From assembly GCA_002709295.1 (NCBI GenBank), contig PAQL01000012.1, forward strand, positions 281,328-317,896: 36,569 nucleotides of DNA, in the 5' to 3' direction. This document shows, one piece after another, positions 16,497-23,038 of this stretch (its first letter is position 1; each line of letters begins with the position of its first letter). The notes under the pieces are model-generated. The model ran no database searches, was not told the origin of the DNA, and saw only the letters and a list, made by a program, of their open reading frames with translations. This stretch comes from Phycisphaerae bacterium. GTDB lineage: Bacteria > Planctomycetota > Phycisphaerae > Phycisphaerales > SM1A02. The position numbers and the translations under genes are program-made.

Positions 16497-17223
16497 CGGG
16501 GACCTCCGCACGGAACTCGCCCAGAAGTCCACCGGCGGGTCGGTACTCGACCTCGACGAATCCGGCTGCATTCATGCGATCGACGACGACCTCGGGGGAT
16601 TCGAACGAGGATATCGATTCCCAGAAGTGGCGCATCAGATCACGAACCGAGGCGTCGCCGCAGAGAACCCCCAGCAACGGGGCGCCGAACCAGTGGGCCA
16701 GACCTCCTCCGATTCGACGTCCCATCCGACTTCGTGGAACGATCATCTCGAGCAGGACCACGCGACCGCCGGGGACCACGACCCTCCGGATCTCCTTGAG
16801 GGCTGCATCCAGATCATTCGCATAACGGATCGCATATCCACTCACCAGGGCATCGAAGCAGGCGTCGCCGACGGGGATCGAATCGAAGGAACCCTCCCGC
16901 ACGTCCCTGACCCCCGCCTGTCGCGCGAGCTCCCGCATCTCCGGGCACGGATCGACCGCGACGATCGAGGGGGAATCGGGAAGATAGCGCTGGGCCGCGA
17001 CGGACAGTGCTCCGGTTCCGGTCCCCACATCGACGACCCGGGCGTCCGATGGAAGTTCCAGCGAGAGGATCGTCCTTCGCCGATACCAGTTGCTGGTTCC
17101 CAGACTGGCCAGCATGTTCACACGGTCGTAGCGATGTGCGGAACGTGCGTAGAGCTCCATCACATCGCGGTCGATGCCGGGGCTCGATCGCTTGAAATCA
17201 TGATCGACGGCGGAAGCGTTCAT
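16489..17223 (-). CDS. UbiE/COQ5-like SAM-dependent methyltransferase
   Basis: A 244-residue class I methyltransferase. Motif I is VVDVGTGTGALS (63-74), followed by an acidic loop (VAVDPCPEM) and a post-motif IRRVVVPGGRVVLLEM, typical of ubiquinone/menaquinone C-methyltransferases. The N-terminal YARSAHRYDRVNMLASLG matches the UbiE-type entry helix. In this context it probably methylates the aryl ring or its hydroxyl, as methyltransferases do in other aryl polyene clusters; a quinone substrate is the alternative. ATG 17223 overlaps the ATPase stop (ATGA). Confidence 0.8.
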   Translation of the reverse strand: MNASAVDHDFKRSSPGIDRDVMELYARSAHRYDRVNMLASLGTSNWYRRRTILSLELPSDARVVDVGTGTGALSVAAQRYLPDSPSIVAVDPCPEMRELARQAGVRDVREGSFDSIPVGDACFDALVSGYAIRYANDLDAALKEIRRVVVPGGRVVLLEMIVPRSRMGRRIGGGLAHWFGAPLLGVLCGDASVRDLMRHFWESISSFESPEVVVDRMNAAGFVEVEYRPAGGLLGEFRAEVPDA

Positions 17224-18179
17224 TCCCGGAGCCCCCTTCCCGTCAATCGGAGAAAGACCTCTTCGAGACTCGCTTCGTGGAGTCGCACTCCCTCGATGCC
17301 GCCCGGAATGGACTCGAGGGTCCTGATCGCCGACTGCAGTTCGTCGCCGAGGCCGGACAGCGGAACCCGGATCGATCGGCCGTCCCATTCGCCGATCGGC
17401 GGCTTGAAATCCTCCCCGACCGTCTCCCGCGGCCGCGCCGTGATCACGAAGGGCGAGATGCCCTGGGCCTCCGCGAGAGCCTCGGTCTGACCGCGAGCGA
17501 CGATCCTTCCGTGATCGATGATCGCGACGGAGTCGACCAGGGACTCGGCCTCCTCGATGAGGTGGGTGGCATGGAGAATCGTGGCTCCCTCCTTCTGGAG
17601 GTCGCCGATCATCCTCCAGATCGCCACCCGAGCCTGGGGATCGACACCCTCGGTCGGCTCGTCGAGCAGCAGAAGCCGCGGCTTGTGCAGCACGCTCACC
17701 GCGAGATTCAATCGACGCTGCATGCCGCCCGAATAATGGCCGACGAGATCGTCCGCCCGGTCGGCGAGCTGGCTGAAGTCCAGAGCCCATGCGACGCGGT
17801 CTCGACGATCGGATCCCGGCACCCCCAGGAGATCGCAGTGAAGCTCGAGATGCTCCCGGGCCGTCATCGCATCGTGCAGCGCGATCTGCTGGGGCACGAA
17901 ACCGAGTTCCGAGGCGCCGGGTCTTCCCCGGCCGAAGGCCGAGATGATCCCCTCGTCCTCGCGGATCAACCCCGCGATGCATCTCATCAAGGTCGTCTTG
18001 CCCGCACCGTTGGGACCGAGCAGGGCCGCCCACTCGCCCGCATGGAGCTGGAAGTCCACGCAATCAAGGGCCTGCAGCCGACCGAAGGCGCGACGCACTC
18101 CCGACACCTTGAGGGCCGGCGTATCCGACGGTTCCACGGGAGGAGAACCTCCGACTTCGACTCGTACGGCGCCGGGCAT
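17220..18179 (-). CDS. ABC transporter ATP-binding protein
   Basis: A 319-residue ATPase of the ABC-2 export type. Walker A is GPNGAGKT (55-62), the signature is YSGGMQRRL (149-157), Walker B is LLLLDEPTEGVD (169-180), and the H-loop is HATH. After the nucleotide-binding domain there is a C-terminal extension of about 90 residues, ending in LEEVFLRLTGRGLRE, the tail usual for drug/polysaccharide/lipid-export ATPases such as CcmA/DrrA types. Partner permease is at 12936-14213. The ATG shares one base with the stop of the upstream fusion gene (TGATG). Confidence 0.85.
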   Translation of the reverse strand: MPGAVRVEVGGSPPVEPSDTPALKVSGVRRAFGRLQALDCVDFQLHAGEWAALLGPNGAGKTTLMRCIAGLIREDEGIISAFGRGRPGASELGFVPQQIALHDAMTAREHLELHCDLLGVPGSDRRDRVAWALDFSQLADRADDLVGHYSGGMQRRLNLAVSVLHKPRLLLLDEPTEGVDPQARVAIWRMIGDLQKEGATILHATHLIEEAESLVDSVAIIDHGRIVARGQTEALAEAQGISPFVITARPRETVGEDFKPPIGEWDGRSIRVPLSGLGDELQSAIRTLESIPGGIEGVRLHEASLEEVFLRLTGRGLRE

Positions 18180-20188
18180 CAGTCGAGAGGCCGCCCGTCC
18201 CACTGGACGAAGGCCTCGACGGCCTCGTACTCGGCGAAGCCGAGACGATCCAGGGCTTCCGCCGTGCCGCGATTGCGTTCCTCGGCTCTCTGCCAGAACT
18301 CGCGTTCGTCGGGGCCGGGAAAGAGCGCCTTGTCCTTCTGCGACTGGTGCTTGAAGATCGCCGTGATCTTGCGCCTCAGTTCCTCCGGTGACAGGGGCAC
18401 CGCCATGTCGAAGCGTTCGATGGGCCACTCCTGCCACGCCCCGCGGTAGAGCCAGAGGACGCACTGCGAGGCCCATTCCTCGGAGGCGATCCGCTCCATC
18501 GCACGGAACACCGCGGTCAGACACGTCCGATGGGTGCCGTGGGGATCCGAGAGATCGCCGGCCGCGTAGACCTGCTGCGGCCGGATCTCGCGAAGAAGAT
18601 CCGCCACCATGTCCACGTCGCGTTCTCCGAGCGGCTTCTTGGTGACGCGACCGGTCTCGTAGAACGGAAGATCCATGAAGTGGAGGTTCGTCTCCGGAAC
18701 TCCGCACGAACGCCCCGCATCGGTCGCCTCGATGCGGCGGATCAGCCCCTTGATCTTCTGGACCTCGGGGATGTCCACCTCGCCGGGCGCCTTCTGTCGG
18801 AGCGCCTCGGCGATGCGGTTCTCCATCTCCTTGGCCTCCATGGCGCCGAAGCCGAACATCCCGTTGAAGTGGGAGACGAAGTCGGCGAACCGGATCGCCT
18901 CGCTGTCGAAGACGGCGATGTTGCCCGAGGTCTGATAGGCGACATGGACCTCGTGACCCTGGTCGACGAGGCGGATCAGCGTCCCGCCCATCGATATGAC
19001 GTCGTCGTCGGGATGCGGACTGAAGACGAGGATGCGCTTCGGAAACACCTCGTCGGCCGGACGCGCGATGTCTCCATCCCGTCTCCGACCCGAGGGCTTG
19101 CCTCCCGGCCATCCGGTGATCGATCTCTGCACCCCTCGGAAGACCTCGAGATTGATGTCGTAGGCGCTTCCTCGCTCCGCAAGCAGATCCTGAAGGCCGT
19201 GCTCGTTGTAATCCTCCGGATGCAGCTTGAGGATCGGCTTGTCCACCTTGCCCGCCAGCCAGATCGTGGCCTTGCGGACCATCCGGTCGGTCCAATCGAA
19301 GGTTCCGGGAGCCGCCAGGCTCCAAGGGGTCTCCCCCCGGGTCAGCGCCGCCGCCGCACCCTCGTCGAGATACGCGGCGGCATTCGGGTGGCGCTGCAGG
19401 AAGGACGCCGCGATGGACTCGGTGACCTCGCCCTCGATGGCCTTCGCGGCGACCCCGGCCTTGCCCTCGCCGAAGGCCATCATGACGATGCGACGAGCGG
19501 AGAGGATCGTGCCCACGCCCATGGTGATCGCGCGATTGGGGACGTTCTCCTCGCCGAAGAAGTCGCTGGCCGCGTCCTTCCGGGTCACTCGATCGAGATG
19601 GATGAGCCTGGTGCGGCTCTCGACTCCCGAGCCGGGCTCGTTGAAACCGATGTGACCGGTGCGACCGAGTCCGAGCAGCTGCAGATCCAGTCCGCCCGCA
19701 TCTCGAATCGACTGCTCGTACGCCTCGCAGTACGCCCTGACCTCCTCCGCGGCGAGGCTGCCGTCGGGCACGTGGGTGTTGGCGGGATCGATGTCGATGT
19801 GCTTGAAGAGGTGCTCGTCCATGAACCGGCGATAGGACTGGAGCGCATGCGGCTCCATCGGCCAGTATTCGTCGAGGTTGAAGGTGACGACGTTGGCGAA
19901 GGACAGCCCCTCCTCGCGGTGCATCCGGACCAGCTCGCCGTAGACCTGGGTCGGTGTCGATCCGGTCGCGAGGCCGAGCACGCAGGTCTCGCCCGCCTCG
20001 GCCCTCTTCCGGACCAGCTGCGCGATCTCCTGCGCCACCGTGGAGCTCGCATCGGCCGCTCTTTCGAAGACGAAGGTCGGAATCCTCTCGCAGGGGAAAT
20101 GCGGAGGATGCTCCTCGAGGGATCCGGCGCCGACGAATCGAGAACGCCGAGCCACGTCGCCGGCCAGTGCTGGATCAACGGGATTCAT
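18179..20188 (-). CDS. NagB-like glucosamine-6-phosphate deaminase fused to a PIG-L/LmbE deacetylase
   Basis: With ATG 20188 (AGGAG 7 nt upstream) the product has 669 residues. The N-terminal NagB domain (about 35-300) shows NLDEY (104-108) and GLGRTGHIGFNEPGS (173-187); RT replaces the ND of E. coli NagB, a change I recall in long NagB-like proteins. The C-terminal domain (about 385-640) is a PIG-L-type zinc deacetylase with SPHPDDD (390-396) and a later DPHGTH. The two-domain form is known in Bacteroidetes and planctomycetes. The first domain would convert glucosamine-6-P to fructose-6-P; the second is related to N-acetylglucosaminyl deacetylases. It heads the long operon and overlaps the ATPase by one base, but may be a housekeeping gene that happens to lead it. 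Confidence 0.85.
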   Translation of the reverse strand: MNPVDPALAGDVARRSRFVGAGSLEEHPPHFPCERIPTFVFERAADASSTVAQEIAQLVRKRAEAGETCVLGLATGSTPTQVYGELVRMHREEGLSFANVVTFNLDEYWPMEPHALQSYRRFMDEHLFKHIDIDPANTHVPDGSLAAEEVRAYCEAYEQSIRDAGGLDLQLLGLGRTGHIGFNEPGSGVESRTRLIHLDRVTRKDAASDFFGEENVPNRAITMGVGTILSARRIVMMAFGEGKAGVAAKAIEGEVTESIAASFLQRHPNAAAYLDEGAAAALTRGETPWSLAAPGTFDWTDRMVRKATIWLAGKVDKPILKLHPEDYNEHGLQDLLAERGSAYDINLEVFRGVQRSITGWPGGKPSGRRRDGDIARPADEVFPKRILVFSPHPDDDVISMGGTLIRLVDQGHEVHVAYQTSGNIAVFDSEAIRFADFVSHFNGMFGFGAMEAKEMENRIAEALRQKAPGEVDIPEVQKIKGLIRRIEATDAGRSCGVPETNLHFMDLPFYETGRVTKKPLGERDVDMVADLLREIRPQQVYAAGDLSDPHGTHRTCLTAVFRAMERIASEEWASQCVLWLYRGAWQEWPIERFDMAVPLSPEELRRKITAIFKHQSQKDKALFPGPDEREFWQRAEERNRGTAEALDRLGFAEYEAVEAFVQWDGRPLD

Positions 20189-20231
20189 GCTGGGCTCCTG
20201 CCCGGTGGAGAGAGCGATTTCCGACTCGCCG

Positions 20232-20261
20232 ACGCTATCGGAAGATCGTCCCCGCCCGCAA
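20232..20261 (-). promoter_or_regulatory. Candidate promoter of the long minus-strand operon
   Basis: On the minus strand TTGCGG (20261-20256) and TAGCGT (20237-20232) are separated by 18 nt. The start would fall near 20225, leaving a leader of about 37 nt that contains the AGGAG of the NagB/PIG-L gene. Match to consensus is moderate, and the assignment rests on position. Confidence 0.35.
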
Positions 20262-20301
20262 TGTCGAGCCCCGCACCGACACGAACTCCTCCACTGGGTC
20301 G

Positions 20302-20307
20302 TATCCT
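20302..20307 (+). promoter_or_regulatory. TANNNT -10 element, leaderless geometry, for the sulfotransferase gene
   Basis: TATCCT ends exactly 6 nt before ATG 20314. No SD is visible upstream of this start and no convincing -35 is seen. Confidence 0.55.
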
Positions 20308-20313
20308 CCATTG

Positions 20314-21807
20314 ATGCCACCCGCCGATCTCCAGTCCAAGGTCCAGCAGGCCGCCAGCCTCTACGAAGCCGGTCGATCCCCGGAAGCCGAGGCCATCTGC
20401 CGGGAAGTGGTCAGGAAGGACCCCAGGAACGTCGTCGGGCTCCGCATCCTCGCCCTCTCCTGCGCCCGCTCCATGCGGTGGAACGATGCCATCCGGGCGA
20501 TCGAGAAGGCGCGAAAGCTCGCTCCGAAGGATCCGGGCGTTCTTCTCAACAGCTCGACCGTCCTGCTGGGACTCGGACGTTTCGAGGAGGCCCTCGATGC
20601 GGTCCGAAAGGCTCGTGAGATCTCGCCTCGCGATCCTCGAATCGCGGGGATGTACGCCGAGGGCCTCGTCTACGCGAATCGGCACCGGGAATGCGTGGAC
20701 TTTCTCGAGGAGGCGGCATCGAAGGGGCCGCTTCCCGCCAACGCGATCCTCAGTTACGTGGATGCCTGCATCGAGACGGACGATCTCGAGGAGGCGATCT
20801 CCGCGGCTCGGACGTTCCTCGAATCGGGCCCTGATCGCTCGCCGGCCAGCACCCGTCCCGTCGGAGCCTCCCTCGGTCGGGCGCTGGAGAAGGCGGGTCG
20901 TCACGCGGAGGCGGCCCGGGCATGGAAGGAGATGAACGAGGTCGTCGCGGGCCCGTTCGAGGCCGAGGAGGCGAGTCGGCTCATCGATGGATTGATCGAT
21001 GCCTTTCCCGCCGAGCTCTTCAAGGATCGCTCGGAGACCAGGGCCTCGAAGAATCGCCAGCCGGTGTTCATCCTCGGTCTGGCCAGAAGCGGAACCTCCC
21101 TGCTGGAACGGGTGGTGGGCGCCCATCCCGATGCACACGGGATCGGCGAGAGCACCCTGCTCGACGAGATTCTCGAGGCGCGTCTCGGGGTGTCGGGGGC
21201 CGAAACGGTGTTCAGGATCGCCGAGGCCGACGACGACACGCTGGAAAGGATCCGCACCGACTACCTCCGCGGCATCCAGGCCCTCGCGGGTCGACGCGAG
21301 CGGATCGCGAACAAGAGCCTGATGCTTCCCCGCGAGGCCGGAGCGATCGGACTGCTGTTTCCCGAAGCCGCCATCCTATTCATCGAACGGGACGGCCCGG
21401 ACACCGCGATGTCGATCTACGCGAACACCTTCGACCCGCTGCGCATGGCCTGGACCAGCAGGATGGATTCGATAGGGGTGATGACCGCTCTTCATCACAG
21501 GCTCGTCGAGCACTGGCGCCGCGTGCTGCCGAACCCGATGCTGACCGTCGACTACCAGACCCTCGCCCGGACGCCGGAAGCCGTCGTGCCCCGGGTCCTG
21601 GAGACCTGCGGCCTCGCCATGGACGACTCCTGCCTGTCCCCGGAGAACGCCGCCCGGGACGCCCGGGGCGCAAGGTTCATTCCGACCCTCTCGGAGCAGC
21701 AGGTCCGCAAGCCGATCAACACGACCGCGATCGGCCGGTCGGAGGCCCATGCGGATCTGGTCGCCGACTTCGAACGAGGCCGCGCCAGCATCACCGATCA
21801 GGGCTGA
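20314..21807 (+). CDS. TPR-repeat sulfotransferase
   Basis: A 497-residue cytoplasmic protein. Residues 1-215 are helical TPR-like repeats (for example NAIRAIEKARKLAPKDPGV-type units near 57-75 and 91-108). Residues 250-480 form a sulfotransferase domain with the PAPS 5'-phosphosulfate loop PVFILGLARSGTSLLE (250-265) and a following HPDAHGIGE. This architecture is widespread in marine bacteria and planctomycetes; the sulfate acceptor is unknown. The start codon is fixed by the TATCCT element 6 nt upstream. The gene is divergent from the long minus-strand operon with a 125-nt gap. Because of its position it could act on the pigment pathway product, but nothing in the sequence demands that. Confidence 0.8.
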   Translation: MPPADLQSKVQQAASLYEAGRSPEAEAICREVVRKDPRNVVGLRILALSCARSMRWNDAIRAIEKARKLAPKDPGVLLNSSTVLLGLGRFEEALDAVRKAREISPRDPRIAGMYAEGLVYANRHRECVDFLEEAASKGPLPANAILSYVDACIETDDLEEAISAARTFLESGPDRSPASTRPVGASLGRALEKAGRHAEAARAWKEMNEVVAGPFEAEEASRLIDGLIDAFPAELFKDRSETRASKNRQPVFILGLARSGTSLLERVVGAHPDAHGIGESTLLDEILEARLGVSGAETVFRIAEADDDTLERIRTDYLRGIQALAGRRERIANKSLMLPREAGAIGLLFPEAAILFIERDGPDTAMSIYANTFDPLRMAWTSRMDSIGVMTALHHRLVEHWRRVLPNPMLTVDYQTLARTPEAVVPRVLETCGLAMDDSCLSPENAARDARGARFIPTLSEQQVRKPINTTAIGRSEAHADLVADFERGRASITDQG

Positions 21808-21816
21808 GGCACGGGG

Positions 21817-21905
21817 TCCATGCCTCTGTTGCGCGATCTGGATATCCCGACACCAGGAAGGTCCGCGACGAGGGCTGCTTCTTCCATTGCATGGAGACGC
21901 AACAG
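21817..21905 (+). other. Two interleaved inverted repeats, possible pseudoknot
   Basis: TCCATGC (21817-21823) pairs with GCATGGA (21889-21895), and CTGTTGCG (21826-21833) pairs with CGCAACAG (21898-21905). The pairs cross (A-B-A'-B') with only 2 nt between the stems on each side, the topology of a pseudoknot. It begins 9 nt after the sulfotransferase stop. Confidence 0.3.
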
Positions 21906-22076
21906 CCCCCTCGAGGCACGCAAGTAGTTGACTCAAATGGACTTGTAATCGGCCTGAACTACCGATATCAGTCCCGATCCGACTCTGATTTCGTTGTCTG
22001 GAAAGCAAATCCGCCACAACTGGCGGGTGCATCCTCGACATATCGGGCACAACTGATAAGTTCGTGGCAGCTCCCA

Positions 22077-22119
22077 GCTGGTCGATGTTCTCTCTCTCTC
22101 TCTCTTTCAATCGACCAGC
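22077..22119 (+). ncRNA. Candidate small RNA: stem with pyrimidine (UC repeat) loop
   Basis: GCTGGTCGAT (22077-22086) pairs perfectly with ATCGACCAGC (22110-22119), leaving a 23-nt loop that contains eight TC units (22089-22104). A strong terminator-like hairpin follows at 22141-22180. Together they look like the 3' part of a short transcript. The promoter is not identified, and the boundaries given are only the hairpin. Confidence 0.4.
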
Positions 22120-22140
22120 ACAGACTCCCTTCAAGGAGGC

Positions 22141-22180
22141 CGGTACGACCGCAGGACCCACTTGCGGTCGTACCGTTTTT
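22141..22180 (+). terminator. Rho-independent terminator
   Basis: A perfect 13-bp stem, CGGTACGACCGCA (22141-22153) with TGCGGTCGTACCG (22163-22175), a 9-nt loop, then TTTTT (22176-22180). It ends transcription on the plus strand, either of the sulfotransferase readthrough or of a small RNA starting in this gap. Confidence 0.75.
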
Positions 22181-22222
22181 GGAGCGTGTGATGGCCGAGG
22201 AGGAGGACCGATCGCTACCTCG

Positions 22223-22228
22223 TATCCT
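22223..22228 (+). promoter_or_regulatory. TANNNT -10 element, leaderless geometry, for the DUF1080 gene
   Basis: TATCCT ends exactly 6 nt before ATG 22235. The only SD-like string (AGGAGG at 22201-22206) is far too distant to serve this start. Confidence 0.55.
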
Positions 22229-22234
22229 GACCGC

Positions 22235-23038
22235 ATGGTTCTGAACACCCTCGCCGTGGTCGCCACCATCCTGCTCGCCGGTGCCGCGACCGAACCTCCG
22301 ACAGATGCATCACGGCGCGAGCCGCTTTCCCAACGGACCGACGTCGATCCCGACGAGCACCGCTGGGTCCCGATCTTCGACGGGACGACGCTCGAGGGTT
22401 GGCGCGGCAATCCCCGATTCTGGACGGTCGAGGACGGCTGCATCGTGGGACGCTCGACCCCCGAGAACCCCTGCACGGTCACGACCTACCTGCATCACCA
22501 CGCGGTGCTCGACGACTTCGAGCTGACCTTCGAGATCAAACTCGAGGGTGAAGGCGCCAACTCCGGGATGCAGTACCGCTCGACTCCCTGGTCCACCCCG
22601 GGAGACGGCTTCGACGTGTCCGGCTACCAGGCCGACTTCGACAAGGCCCATCGATATTCCGGGATTCTCTACGAGACCTACGGAAGAGGCATCGCGGTGG
22701 GACGCGGCCAGGCGATCCGCTTCAACAAAGACGGTTCGAAGAAGGAGATCGAACCCGCCCGACCCGATGCCGATCTGAAGAAGGTGCTCGTGGCGGTGGA
22801 TGCCGATCCCGCGACCGAAGGGTGGCACCGGTACCTGATCGTCGCAGACGGCCGCCGGCTCGAACACTGGATCGATGGACAGCGGGTGATGCTGGCCGAG
22901 GATCACGATTCTCGATTCGCCGGGGAGGGCATCCTCGCCCTGCAGGTCCACCAGGGTCCGCCGATGGTCGTCAGGGTGCGGGACATCCGGGTCCGGAAGC
23001 TCGGCCCGAAGAAGCAGCCCGAAGAGGTCAATCCCTGA
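22235..23038 (+). CDS. Secreted DUF1080 (3-keto-disaccharide hydrolase-type) protein
   Basis: A 267-residue protein with a short signal peptide (MVLNTLAVVATILLAGAA). The mature part is one DUF1080 jelly-roll domain, with the hallmarks WVPIFDGTTLEGWRG near the start, then NSGMQYRS in the middle and RVRDIRVRKL at the end. DUF1080 proteins are concanavalin A-like folds, some shown to hydrolyse or cleave 3-keto-glycosides, and they are greatly expanded in planctomycetes. The last 11 bases overlap tail-to-tail with the metallopeptidase gene on the other strand. The start is fixed by the -10-like hexamer 6 nt upstream. Confidence 0.85.
   Translation: MVLNTLAVVATILLAGAATEPPTDASRREPLSQRTDVDPDEHRWVPIFDGTTLEGWRGNPRFWTVEDGCIVGRSTPENPCTVTTYLHHHAVLDDFELTFEIKLEGEGANSGMQYRSTPWSTPGDGFDVSGYQADFDKAHRYSGILYETYGRGIAVGRGQAIRFNKDGSKKEIEPARPDADLKKVLVAVDADPATEGWHRYLIVADGRRLEHWIDGQRVMLAEDHDSRFAGEGILALQVHQGPPMVVRVRDIRVRKLGPKKQPEEVNP

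Larger units (their letters stand above)
21808..22222. other. Non-coding region, less GC-rich than its surroundings
   Basis: Between the sulfotransferase stop and the DUF1080 promoter there is about 415 nt without a credible gene. The centre (about 21925-22070) is visibly richer in A and T than its neighbours. Two interleaved inverted repeats lie at 21817-21905, and a stem-loop with a pyrimidine repeat plus a terminator-like hairpin lie at 22077-22180. Reading frames through the region are not protein-like. A TTGACT at 21928-21933 is a possible -35 but no -10 at normal spacing follows. Confidence 0.5.

Noticed and set aside
21931-21975. A tRNA-Thr-like stretch (GGACTTGTAATC), suggesting a tRNA fragment or attachment site
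   Set aside because: The anticodon stem does not pair, no D-arm or TTCGA T-loop follows, and no integrase is near.
20922-22244. Long open frame overlapping the sulfotransferase and running into the non-coding gap
   Set aside because: It is in the wrong frame for codon use, is Arg/Pro/Gly-rich, and the sulfotransferase in the same place has clear motifs.
22191-22244. 17-codon frame after the terminator as a leader peptide of the DUF1080 gene
   Set aside because: It overlaps the DUF1080 start and the -10 element, and has no usable ribosome-binding site.
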